The position numbers and the translations under genes are program-made. The notes beneath the pieces were generated by a model that saw only the letters and a list, made by a program, of their open reading frames with translations, was not told where the DNA came from and made no database searches. From positions 270,822 through 334,821 of the forward strand of contig NW_024882301.1 in assembly GCF_019059575.1 (NCBI RefSeq): a stretch of DNA of 64,000 nt, in the 5' to 3' direction. The DNA comes from Amphibalanus amphitrite (lineage: Eukaryota > Arthropoda > Thecostraca > Balanomorpha > Balanidae). Positions 14,885 through 29,039 of the stretch are shown here, one piece after another. Numbering within the stretch: the first letter of the stretch is position 1; each line of letters opens with the position of its first letter.

Positions 14885-17430
14885 CTCCCTCCCATTTCCC
14901 CGCCCGTCTGTCTGTCTGTGTCTGCCGGCTGGCCGGCTCTGACGATCCACCGCCGCCACCGCCGTATTACCGGATCGGGCGGCGTATTTCATTAGTGGCC
15001 CACCCAGCGGCCATGGGACCGGCCCAGAGCGCCGCCGGCGTCGGCGCGGCCCGAATGGCTAATGATGCGCCCACCCGGCCGGCCCGCCGCGAAAATACAT
15101 AGGGGCCGCCGCCGCAGAGACCGGGATAGTGCGACACGCCCTGGACAGCAGCCAGCCTGATGCCAAAATGATCGGCTAATCGAATGTCTCTTGATGGGGT
15201 CGAATGACACGGTGCTATCTTTGGGCGAAAATGACTGGCCCCGCCGCCCATGATTGACGGCTGAAGAACAGAGCTATTTCCTTATGTTTCATTGCACTCC
15301 CAGTCAATGAAAAATATGCCAAGGTGACAGCGCCTCATTCTTACTAATATAGGCAGATAACCAGTGCACATGAGATGTTTTGTAACAAGCATATCCATAC
15401 CTGTTTCACTGTCGCCAAGCGCGCACTCAGTTCTTCAGACATTTTAAGACTATCCCGGCTCAACATAGAGTACACTCTATGAAATGACTTTTTATAACAC
15501 TTCAAGACTCCTCTCCGCCCTATCTTCATACATGCCTGGAGTGATGTCGACTATTGACTGCCAACAACTCATATTCCCTCCCCTTCTTGGCAATACCTAC
15601 TTAGCTCATGTCAGTATGAACGGATCCTGGGGCATGAAAAATGTGTAAATCATGCATGTCGTGCACAAACATCCGTTATTTCAGCCCGCAAGCTTCCTAC
15701 CATTTTATTCACTTATCAGTCATTTAGCCACCATTTCTATCCCTTGGTATCCCTGTTATTTGGTGGTTAGGGGTCAAATACGATACACCTCACCATTTTG
15801 CACGTCTTCCGTCAGTTATTGTTTTATAAACCGCCTACTTCTCTCTAGTTTTTCTATACCTAAAGAATGCATCCTACCCAGCAGCTGGATGTAATAACTG
15901 CCGAATGTTTGGGATCGGCGGTTCGGCGTATGTGATCTGGCTGATCAGGCCGTGATAGTAGACACACCGGTACAATGTTGCCGGGCGGCCGCGACGAGAC
16001 CTAATTTCCCCCGGGCGGCTGGCCGGGCCCCGGCGGCCCGAACATTCATTTGCGTCCGAGCTCGCTGGGGACAGCGGCGGCAGCAGCACGCTGCTCTCGG
16101 TCACCGGACGGACCAGCGCTCGTTGTCAGGCCGTCCTGTCGACCGGCATCCACCCCATGCTGAGGCCATTCCGCAGATTCAGACCGTCATTTCCACTCGG
16201 TGACTCGGCTCACGGGACATCTAAAACACTGCATAATTTGTGGTAATTTTCTGCCCGGGCACAAGATAATCGAACGGAGCATTAGTCCATTCGGCTCTAA
16301 CGTAGACTTACTGCGTCCCAAATCGGCAGCTCGAGGAGCGACAGCGGCCCAGAGCGCCGCTGGCCCGGCGGAGAAACGCATGGCCGTATTTTACGAACGG
16401 CTCTGACTGGCTCAGAGCGCCCCCGCCGCGTCCCATCGCGTGCCGTCGCCGCGACCCATGCACCGTCGGAGAGGCCCCGGACTGTCGTCTGGACGGACTA
16501 ATGTCCAGTTAATGGAGAGCGGCGTCTCGGCACGGCGACCTTTCGGAGGATTGACCACCGCCGTCGGTCCCTGTGCTGTGCTGTCGCGTGGACCCGATCG
16601 GCAACAGGGCTACGAACGGCGATCGGATAAAATCAAACACGGCTGACGCAAACAAACTCTTTGGTCGAAAATCAAGTTTGGAGTTGGAGAACTTGGAAAG
16701 CCATTGGTCCACTCCATAAAATCGCCTTCCACCGTTTTTCCGTCTGACGGCGGTGAGCGCAGCGCAACGACGACCTGCGCTGGTATACTGTGCCGGCGGG
16801 ACGGTGTGTGGTGCGGCACAGCATACCCAGACAGGCTGGTATGCCCGCTGCCACAGATATGACGAGTGTGCCCGCATTTAGCGGCAGCGGTGTCGCGTAG
16901 ATGGTCTGTGTCTGTGATGGATATTCAATGTTATGGATATTCATTTGTTTTAATCGTTGCAAAGGCCATTCTTCCCGCGTGCGTCTTTGAAATAAACGAA
17001 ATAAGAATGAAGCACTAAAATTATTTGACAAATTCGGTACAGCATTCATTTGAGTGCCGACGCTCCGTGTCGAGTTTATGTGTTTGGTCGGCACCTCGGG
17101 TCGGTGGCTCCCCGGGGTGTCAGGGTGGTCACCATAATTGAGCGTCAGTGGTGAGCGCGTCCGGCCGTCGGCGCCGATACGGCGCCGGTGACCCCACTAA
17201 TTCTCCGCCGCGGCGCGTCGCACGTTCTTGGTATTCGACACGGTCGGCTGGTTGATCGCTAATTGATTGGGTTGGCGCGTGCTCGGCGTCTGAGGACACC
17301 CGGCCGCCATCGGCACCTTCCTTCCTCCCTCCTCCCCTCTCTCCGCACTCTTTTCCTTCCTAAATATTCTATCAGGACAGCCCCTCACCTTCTCTCTCTC
17401 TCTCTGTTTCTTTATTATTTTTCTCACACG
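14885..17430. other. Intergenic DNA with GC-rich islands
   Basis: GC- and CpG-rich islands at about 14920-15120, 15970-16180 and 16300-16620 alternate with AT-leaning DNA. Short open frames on both strands overlap in the islands and show no recognisable domain. The islands could be promoters or composition effects. Confidence 0.4.
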
Positions 17431-17432
17431 TA

Positions 17433-17807
17433 CAGCCTCTGCAAACTGCGTGGTAGGTATTCTTTTTTCGACAAAACCGAGAATATCGCGGATACTATGC
17501 TATCGGTCACTCGGAAATCGTAACAGCAAGATGCGCGAGACTCCGCACCTTAGATGGGCATTACCATCGTATTCATTTTCCTTCCAGTTTGGCAACAAAG
17601 CCCAAAAGTTTATATTTGCCCCCAAAACAAACTGTTGCATTTTGTTGCCACACAAAGCATATACTTTGTTTAGTGATAGACCCAACCGAAGGAGTGGAGC
17701 ATGGTGCCTCTATTTGCAATGAATTCCGACCGACAGATCACATAGTCTTTGAGTTATTACCGGTTTTGTCGAAAAAGAATACCTACCACACAGTCTGCTG
17801 AGGGCTG
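17433..17807. mobile_element. MITE with TA duplication and about 45-bp inverted ends
   Basis: Flanked by TA at 17431-17432 and 17808-17809. The ends start CAGCC. The inner parts of the ends match best: GTGGTAGGTATTC through CGACAAAACCG at 17450-17479 pairs with 17761-17789. TA duplication and short inverted ends suggest a Tc1/mariner-type MITE. No transposase is present in the 375 bp. Confidence 0.7.
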
Positions 17808-17809
17808 TA

Positions 17810-20800
17810 CCTCGATCCTTTTCCTGTGCTCTCTTTCCGCTTTTCCTTTTTCGTTTTTATATCTTTCTTCTCTGTTCTGTGTATTTTTCGCCCTTCATTC
17901 TTTTCCCTCTTTCTTGGCTTACATCTCATTAGGTCATCAGACCTGCTCTCCGCCCTCATCTCGCCTCGATATCTCCTCCCCTTTCTCATAGAACTTTTTT
18001 TCTCTCGGCAGTCACCCTCCGCTGCCATGTTCCGGTTCCCTATATCTCGGCCACCATTATTTGCTGGAGGTAATGATGGTCACTACTCCCCAGTTAGTCT
18101 GGGCTGAGCTCTACTCCCCGGAACTGGCACTCCCTCCCCCTCTCCCTACCGGAAAACCCATCCCACCTCGGTCCAGACAGGGCTGGGCCCAGAGGAGACT
18201 TTGGCACATGGTCTTGAGCGGCCATCACGCTTGGTAAGAAGGTGTAGCAGACGGGTGGCTAGCATGTTCATAATTCGCCGCTCTGACGTTTGCCCTTAGA
18301 ATATAATAGAGCTGTCGATAAAGCACGGCACCGTCGAAGTCGATGCTTAGAGCTGACACCAAGCTATCGGTCTAGTTAATTAAATGAAGATGGGTGAATG
18401 TTTTAGAGTCAATGCATCTTAAAAGCCCATGCATGGATAGAGCGTTCTGCATCAGTACAGTCTTCATGGGGCATGGTTTGGATTGGCTTTTTGTAACGCT
18501 GTTCAAATACGCAACTGCCCTCATGGTCGATAAAGCTCACCTCAAGTCTAACTGAGCATTTTAACTACGTGGGCGTTCATCGCCTAGCATTTTTATATCT
18601 GTATTTCTTTATCTCACCACCATGCTGTTCAACGATCTCACTGTGCCTCAGAGCGTGTGCCGTTCCGTCTCCATCAAGTGGCGTCACGCTGCCTCGTCGG
18701 CCGGTCCATGATCGCTATTGAGCGTGACACCCTCATTAGCCGGTCCCGACCCTTCGTCCTGGGCGTGTCGCCGGCTCCGCCCCGCCTCGTGGTGTTCCGA
18801 CCGCACGTCATCGGCACAGACGACGCCGCCTCAATGTCGCCGATGTCATTGGGACCAGCACTACCGATGACGATGCCGACGCTTCTCGGCAGCTGATTGT
18901 GAGGTCTGCCGTGCGACTGCAATGGTGAGGGCTGGTTGATAACGGGGCTGACTGATAGTGGCCAATGACAAATGAACTAGCCCATGCTATCACTCCATGA
19001 ACCTCAAGAGCGCCCAAACGAACCCGATTCGACCCGGAGACCCCTCGAGTGAGCCCAGGCACCATTGAGAACCGATAGGAGAGAAGTGGAGAAGTAGGAG
19101 GACTCGCCGTATCTTCGCGCTGCTTCGGACGGGAGGCGTTTGCCAGGTGCGGCCTGGTTTATTTGGAAGTGGTTTATTTGACAGTGAACCTACAGCTATC
19201 GGTTTTATTTTGTTTGTAAAGAGAATGATCCAATTGATGAGGAATGCCTCTAGAGTTGTGTTATTGTGCTCCTTGTATTCCTATGTGTAAGGACAAGATA
19301 GCATGCTAGGCAATTGGTCATTTTCCATGACCGTAAGCTTATCAGAAACAGACTCTGCTAATGCCGCGACAAAGCGAACCGTTCTTTCCACTGAACGACG
19401 AGGCTCGGAGCTGCGTGTGCCATGGTTAATGATGCTAGTTACCCCCAGAAACTTTCATCCACTCCACTACCTAGCTTCCAACTTCTGCACTTCTCGTTTG
19501 GTGTCACCATAAATGAGTCATATATTCGCACCCGAACAACGGATAAATGTAGGTACGTGTGCGAATCGTCCTATATTTTCACATTTGGATTTCGCATCTC
19601 GTATCGGCACGTGGCAAAAGCGGTTGATGCTGTCCTTCATGACTGTTTGACATGACACAAACTGTAATTTGTCTCCTTGGATGTTGTTCAGCGACATCTG
19701 AGACACTGATCTAAGGTCGATGAGGATTCTTCGATAGTTCGGAGTCTGCTGAGGGTGTTTTGGTGGTTTCGATATTTCTTCTGACATGGTCAGCTGAGAT
19801 GCTCTTGAAGCTCCAGTTCCAGCTCTGATAGTCATACAACCCAGAGAAAAACAAATCTCTGCTCACTTTGGATGACATTTTAGAAGCCCGGCTTTGCTAT
19901 CTTTCATAACATTGACATTTCCAGCAAATATTTGGTTGCAAATGCATCTGGAGAATTATGTAGAATCAACATTTGGGCATCCTTGAGTACCCGTCGAGTC
20001 AATTAATGTTTGATCAAGTTGTAGTTTGATCAAACATTTCTCCAATTCTATCATCTAACGTAGGTTCACAACAACAAATCGTGATTGAATATGTAATGCT
20101 TCGATGTTTCGTTTGTGATCTGTATTTGTTTTTGGGTTTTGGCCTTAGTCAGAAGCTACAAAGATTGTGTGTGACACCGTGTAGAATACATACCTATAGC
20201 CCTTTGAGCGGGAGCTGGCGAATTACATACAACTGTAAAACATCCCCCGAGCCTACACATAACTTCGACATCAGGTGAAAATTTCCCCTGTTCTCAGCCT
20301 CGGTCTCTACTATCACATAAATTTCACCAACAGCAGCCAGTAGGTATGTACAGAAGTGAAGCATCAGTCCCTTGGGTAAGATCTTCAGTATTCACGTCAT
20401 CCCAACAGGCGAATAAACTGGTATTTTAGACCGACTACGTGTCAGTCGAGTAGTGACGGCCGGCTGAAGTGGGGCTCTGCTCTGACTGCCGGGCAGCCCG
20501 CGGCGCCGGGCTCGCACGCTCGCGCGCCACCGCAGGCGATCCATCAGCTCGCGCGGCTCCACCGACGCCCCGAGCCTTTATTATAACAGCGAGCCGCTAA
20601 ATCCTTCCGGATCCGCCACCAGCACCACACTCTGGTGTCGGCCGGCAGACGTCTTCCACCCTAATCCATCCCTCGGCCGGCTGTTCGGCGGCCGCAGCAG
20701 TGTTTTGGGGCGGTCAGTGGCACTGACAGTGTCCTCCTAAGTTTCAGTGACTGACACTTTCATATTCCATAGTCCTTAATTTGCGAAACCGGAAACCCAA

Positions 20801-21727
20801 CAGCAATAGCCATCGATTTTTGTCGCCGTTATTAGCACGATCTTTTTCCTTCGAGGCTCCAGAAAAGTAGGACGAAACGGTGTTGAGTTTTTCTAGTTGA
20901 CAACCCGTCTGACCGGGTGCCTGGATACTGATGGAAATGGGCGGTTTAATCAGACGGTCACCCCACGTCATCCAATCTCATCTTCCCGTTGAGTTTCTCG
21001 CCCACCTCTTCTCCCCTCGACTCATTAACCGTGCTGCTATTCACCTCAAGCATTTCCTTATCTCCACTCTTTTATCCTTCATTCTTTTTTAACTGCGCAA
21101 TTATTCTCCTACCTCCTTTCCATCGGGTTCTTGTGTTGTGTTTTTCTCCCCGCACCTTCGGTCCATGTGTTGTTGTTGCCCCGGCCCATCTCCGGCGAGT
21201 GTTATTGGGCGCCAGCGTACCCCTGCCCTCCGGCGGGGCTATCGCCTGGGGCAGCGGGCCGGCCGTCCCGTCAATACCGTCCGTACAGTAGGTCTACTAA
21301 AAAAGTCCCCCGCTCCAGAGGCGGCCGGCCGGCCGAACCCCCGGATTCCAGCCCCGACTCTATTGCGCAGGCCGCGGCAGTGACACGGGTCAGGTCGCGG
21401 CGCCCGGCGAGTGGGTCAGTTGGCGGCGGCCGGCCGTGGAGTGAGGACGCCGTGTGTGGAGCGCAGAAATGCCGCAGTGCAGAGGAGGGGAAGATAGTGA
21501 CTCTGCACGATGCCGGAAATGATGGCTTTGTGATCTAAATTAAACACCTGCACTGCAGTGCATATCCTCCCTTGCCCCATTCCTATTATATCATAATCCT
21601 CCAATAATCCGTAATGACCATTCAACGCAAGCAAGCAAACAAAACAACCCGTTTAGCGGCGACATCATCTCGGATAAAAAAGCGACAGTGATGATAAGAA
21701 TTGACTTAGCGCGAGGGCAAATCAATG
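17810..21727. other. Intergenic DNA, no gene recognised
   Basis: A pyrimidine-rich stretch lies at 17820-18020 and GC-rich patches at about 20450-20720 and 21170-21460. A 12-bp-arm stem-loop built on TTTGATCAAACA lies at 20006-20037. The segment at 21283-21360 is shared with 25660-25743 and is listed separately. Confidence 0.4.
21271..21360 (+). other. Candidate conserved coding fragment, copy 1 (VGLLKKSPAP)
   Basis: In the plus-strand frame this segment reads TVGLLKKSPAP, then a variable stretch, then PNPRIPAP. The inverted segment near 25660-25746 reads the same peptide with VGLLKKSPAP and PNPRLPVP. Within the shared decapeptide the three base differences I see are all synonymous. Homology starts at GTACAG, which could be a splice acceptor. 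I do not recognise the protein. A short inverted DNA repeat is the alternative. Confidence 0.35.
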
Positions 21728-23801
<2,074 letters not shown>

Positions 23802-23805
23802 TTAA

Positions 23806-24719
23806 CCCTATTAGTGGCAGGGGGGGTTGTTTTTATCCACCCCTCAGGTTTTTCGGGAATATCTCCGAAACCGCTAAAGCTACGATGCTGAAATTTTCTG
23901 ACTTTTCCTAAAACTAAATTGGGCACATTCCCTGAAAATTTCAAGTTCATAACTTTACCAGGGGCGGCTCCAGAGCACTGGGAATTGGGGGGTCCTATTC
24001 GTGAAGCGAGTCATTTGGGCGAAGATCTCGATGCTGCACCAGTTTTACGAACAGTGAATGAAAGGTATCATGTGATAACATATACAGTTATTGTGCATCC
24101 TCTTTTGACACGTTTTTGCTATAATAGGCGGATCCAGGCGTCCAAAAAGGGGGGTTATGTTTTACCTCCCAACATAGGTGCCCTGACACCGCCTATGCAT
24201 TACCAATACAATTTTAGTCGTTCTCTCATAAGAAAATTATAACATAACAAGACCATTACCACCCTTTTTAGAAACAGTACCAACAAAAACCTTATTTACT
24301 ATACTTTTTGTGTACCCCCAATCTCAATGATCTGTATCCGCCTATGATTTTTGAAAATGCATATTTTTAGGATCCATGTGAATTCCTGGTTCATTCTCTA
24401 TCGATCGGCAAAAGTTGCGTTAAGATTGGTTCAGAAACCTGGCCTTGATAAACAGTCTAAAATGTATCTGCAATTTGCCCGTTTTTACCCCCCTCTACCC
24501 CCCCCCCCCTATTGACATTTTTTAATTTTTATTTTTTAGAAATGTAGATCACGTTGAGCGAAATCGAATGCCGTTTGAATTTTGAAAATCGGCCCGTTAG
24601 ATCTCGAGATATCAAGGGGGGGTCGTAAACAGCCCCCCCCCTGCCACTAATAGGGGGTAGCCAGGAGCCTGCCTCTTATTTATAGTCACCGTGCCTGCCA
24701 CTGCCTGCCACTAATAGGG
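23806..24719 (+). mobile_element. piggyBac-like TTAA element, family A copy 2
   Basis: Flanked by TTAA at 23802-23805 and 24720-24723. Nearly identical to 3968-4842 throughout, with single-base differences, a longer C-tract near 24499, and about 35 extra bases at the right end that add a further partial TGCCAC motif. The right end again carries doubled TGCCACTAATAGGG motifs around a GTAGCCAGGAGCC spacer. Confidence 0.8.
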
Positions 24720-24723
24720 TTAA

Positions 24724-25955
24724 AGATCAACTTTTGATTCATTCGAAGCGTTTTGATAAGAGGAACACGAGGCTGGTAAAATTAATTTCATGCAAGTTTA
24801 GCTTAAAACTTTTAGTGTTTGTGGAAAAGCAATTGGTTTTCTCATAATACCGATGTTGGCAGTTGCTGTTATTTACGTGCTAGCCGTTGACCTTAATTAA
24901 ATCTGACAATATTATTCAGACATAGCGGTAAACAAGCTGCTTGTTGTGTTAGGTTAGGCTCTTTCGGTTGATTTCAGAGTGGAAGGATGACAGGAATTAG
25001 GGGGAGACAGGGGGCCTGGGCGGGAGTCCTGGGCCTCGTGCTCCGCTGGGGCCGAGCCCATCACGTGGGTTGGATTGCCCTGACACATGGATAGCCCTGG
25101 GCGGTCTTTCACGGCCCCGCGCTGCTGCATTGTTGCGGCGGTTGAGATGAATTCGGCTCCACGCTAGCTACGAGCTTCCGAGTCTGTTGATGTTTCCATG
25201 GAAACTGGAAACCCAATGCGCCGGTGTGCACAACGCACCCTATCCAAGCAAAATTTTAACATCGATGACCTCTGGTGACATGACCTCTGGCTCTGACCCG
25301 ATCTAAAATTGGCTGAAGTATTTTTTCTTCTTTTTGCTACTTTTGACGCTACTTCGAATACCACTTAAATGCCCAAAGCTGAGTTATAAGAATGATGCTG
25401 AATCCCCATTTTCCCTCCAACAGGGCGTGAGAGTCTAGGCATTCCTGTGGGGCACGGGCTAACAATGACTATCTCATAATCATTGTGGCCATGAACATCT
25501 ACTGCCATTCTTTAACACCGGTTTCGCTGCGCTGAGCGTTGGCCGTCCCGTTTGTTGGATTCTACAGCTGGCTGGCGGAAAGCGTTACCGGCCGCCCGTC
25601 CACCGCCCGCGGGCCGGACCGAGCGGTCCCGCTGACCCTACCTGACCTGAGCCCGGCGCGATATGGGACGGGCAGACGGGGGTTCGGCTCAGCGAAGGCA
25701 GCGCCCACTGGTGCTGGGGACTTTTTTAATAGACCTACTGTACATCGCCGTGCACCTGCCGCGGAGGGCCGTGCGAGCCGCCGCGCCTCCGTTCGCTCCG
25801 TCCGCGGACGATTACCATAGCGGCCCGGGCGGAACATAGCGTGGGGGCGGGCCATCTGCATTCTACATAGAACAGGGTACTGGTGCTTCCGACGACCAGT
25901 GCCGCTCTGCCACTATAGGAGCGGGTCCGTCTTTAGAGCTGCCTAGTTATACCTA
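24724..25955. other. Intergenic DNA with a GC-rich stretch
   Basis: No recognisable gene. The GC-rich part at about 25530-25850 contains overlapping open frames on both strands; the minus-strand frame 25562-25861 includes the VGLLKKSPAP segment. Confidence 0.4.
25650..25746 (-). other. Candidate conserved coding fragment, copy 2 (VGLLKKSPAP)
   Basis: Minus-strand frame reading TVGLLKKSPAPVGAAFAEPN followed by PRLPVP. It matches the plus-strand frame at 21271-21360 as peptide, and as DNA over 25716-25743. See the entry for copy 1. Confidence 0.35.
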
Positions 25956-26099
25956 CAGAGACTATATGTCCGTGAAGTTAGCGTCAGCAACAGCAACGAA
26001 TACAGCGTCGGATTCAGAATCGCTTCAAAAACTGCCATCAGGTCAATTGGGGGACGGGGAACACGAATATGACATTTATTTTGCCCTAGCTCCCTTCCT

Positions 26100-27849
26100 T
26101 CATCCCTTAATCGTCCCTTAAAGGACGGGGCGCGTCAAAAGTGCCCCAAGGCTTCGTCTGATCGCCAAAATAATGGTCGCAATCGATTCCTCGGGTCAAT
26201 ATCTAACCTCAGTCGAAGGTTCCAGACCTAAGGCTCCTATCCCTCATCCCTTAATCGTCCCTTAAAGGACGGGGCGCGTCAAAAGTGCCCCAAGACTTCG
26301 TCTGATCGCCAAAATAATGGTCGCAATCGATTCCTCGGGTCAATATCTAACCTCAGTCGAAGGTTCCAGACCTGTGGCTCCTATCCCTCATCCCTTAATC
26401 GTCCCTTAAAGGACGGGGCGCGTCAAAAGTGCCCCAAGGCTTCGTCTGATCGCCAAAATAATGGTCGCAATCGATTCCTCGGGTCAATATCTAACCTCAG
26501 TCGAAGGTTCCAGACCTGTGGCTCCTATCCCTCATCCCTTAATCGTCCCTTAAATGACGGGGCGCGTCAAAAGTGCCCCAAGGCTTCGTCTGATCGCCAA
26601 AATAATGGTCGCAATCGATTCCTCGGGTCAATATCTAACCTCGGTCGAAGGTTCCAGACCTGTGGCTCCTATCCCTCATCCCTTAATCGTCCCTTAAAGG
26701 ACGGGGCGCGTCAAAAGCGCCCCAAGGCTTCGTCTGATCGCCAAAATAATGGTCGCAATCGATTCCTCGGGTCAATATCTAACCTCAGTCGAAGGTTCCA
26801 GACCTAAGGCTCCTATCCCTCATCCCTTAATCGTCCCTTAAAGGACGGGGCGCGTCAAAAGTGCCCCAAGGCTTCGTCTGATCGCCCAAATAATGGTCGC
26901 AATCGATTCCTCGGGTCAATATCTAACCTCAGTCGAAGGTTCCAGACCTGTGGCTCCTATCCCTCATCCCTTAATCGTCCCTTAAAGGACGGGGCGCGTC
27001 AAAAGTGCCCCAAGGCTTCGTCTGATCGCCCAAATAATGGTCGCAATCGATTCCTCGGGTCAATATCTAACCTCAGTCGAAGGTTCCAGACCTGTGGCTC
27101 CTATCCCTCATCCCTTAATCGTCCCTTAAAGGACGGGGCGCGTCAAAAGTGCCCCAAGGCTTCGTCTGATCGCCAAAATAATGGTCGCAATCGATTCCTC
27201 GGGTCAATATCTAACCTCAGTCGAATGTTCCAGACCTGTGGCTCCTATCCCTCATCCCTTAATCGTCCCTTAAAGGACGGGGCGCGTCAAAAGTGCCCCA
27301 AGGCTTCGTCTGATCGCCAAAATAATGGTCGCAATCGATTCCTCGGGTCAATATCTAACCTCAGTCGAAGGTTCCAGACCTAAGGCTCCTATCCCTCATC
27401 CCTTAATCGTCCCTTAAAGGACGGGGCGCGTCAAAAGTGCCCCAAGGCTTCGTCTGATCGCCAAAATAATGGTCGCAATCGATTCCTCGGGTCAATATCT
27501 AACCTCAGTCGAAGGTTCCAGACCTGTGGCTCCTATCCCTCATCCCTTAATCGTCCCTTAAAGGACGGGGCGCGTCAAAAGTGCCCCAAGGCTTCGTCTG
27601 ATCGCCAAAATAATGGTCGCAATCGATTCCTCGGGTCAATATCTAACCTCAGTCGAAGGTTCCAGACCTGTGGCTCCTATCCCTCATCCCTTAATCGTCC
27701 CTTAAATGACGGGGCGCGTCAAAAGTGCCCCAAGGCTTCGTCTGATCGCCAAAATAATGGTCGCAATCGATTCCTTGGGTCAATATCTAACCTCAGTCGA
27801 AGGTTCCAGACCTGTGGCTCCTATCCCTCATCCCTTAATCGTCCCTTAA
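26100..27849 (+). repeat. 144-bp satellite, left arm, outer block (about 12 units)
   Basis: The unit runs from TTAAAGGACGGGGCGCGTC through CTCATCCCTTAATCGTCCC. The spacing of the GGACGG landmark is exactly 144 bp at 26123, 26267 and 26411. Units differ at few sites. Confidence 0.97.
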
Positions 27850-29039
27850 CCCGCGCCCTGGTGTGGGTCTGAGCCACCTTCGCCCTGGTGGGGGGGGGGG
27901 GGGCCAAAATGACCCCCCCCCGTCTAACTCGAAAACGAAGAGGGCTAGGAAGACGCGGAAAAAAGCAAACGAAAGCCCATAACAAGTACGTTCGAAAGTA
28001 TTTCGGTCATTTTTTCGCTAAGGTCAATATTGAGGTCGCTAGAGGTCATCATAGGTCAAATTTCAGTGTTTTCGGTGTTGCCGGACATATTCCGCTGTAG
28101 CTCGGAAACTAGAAGAGCTAGAGAGCCGCGGAAAAAAAGCAATCGATAGCTCTTTTCAAGCTCTTTCGCCAAGGTTCGTCAGATTTGACCTCAGCTCAAC
28201 GGTTTGGCCTACAGAGGTCATGCAAGGTCAACTTGGCAAATTTTGTTGAAAATGTTTTTAACTATAGCATGCATTCACGAGAAAATAGAGAAACGATTCA
28301 TGCACCATCGTGCTTGGCTCGTCGAGACGCGTCGAATGATATATAGCTTGACCTCGAAAGGTCATTTTGAAAATTTGACCTCAGGTCAAGGTCATGACCT
28401 TACCGAAATAGGTCATGCTGCATATCATTCGATCCGCATTGACGAGACAAACACGATAAACGTCGAACGGAGTCTCTATCTCTATTCAATAACAAGTAAG
28501 TGCAGAAAAACCGCTGGTGACCTCTGGTGACCAGGGAGATGACCTAGCGTGACCTCAGCGAGGTCACAAGCAAATGGTTTCACATGGGCTGTGATTTGCT
28601 GACCCAAGACACTTCAATAACGAAATATAGGATCAATCACGCCCGATTTAGCTGAAAAACAACTACTTTTCGATTCTCCCATTGACTTATAATGGGGAGC
28701 AGCGATGACCTGACCTGACCTTAGGTCACATTTATAAAAAATCCGAGATAGCCATTTTGTAGAGCTGGGTGACATCTTCAAGTACTGTAAATTTTACATC
28801 GATCGGATAAAAGCTGTGCCTTTGAGAGAGCTTTGAACTTTTTTAGAGGTGGTGTCAGTTTTGGTGACCTTGTGACCTGACCTGACCTGACCCGAACCCC
28901 CCAAAACAGGACATGATGTAAAAATGTTGAATAAACAGCTATACAAAGTTTCAGGGCGCTAACTCAAGTGGTTTCTGAGTTATCGCTGAAAAACCACAGG
29001 GGGGGGCCAAAATGGCCCCCCCCCCCACCAGGGCGAAGG
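27850..29039 (-). mobile_element. piggyBac-like TTAA element, family C
   Basis: Inserted in the TTAA of a satellite unit (CCCTTAAAGG), duplicating TTAA at 27846-27849 and 29040-29043. The doubled end is on the left: CGCGCCCTGGTG, a spacer containing GGGTCTGAGCC, then CGCCCTGGTG and a G-tract. The right end has a single CACCAGGGCGAAGG. At both ends a G-tract, CCAAAATG and a C-tract can form a hairpin. The inside is rich in AGGTCA/TGACCT motifs. The right end resembles family B (shared AAAAACCACAGGGGGGG). No transposase. Confidence 0.82.
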
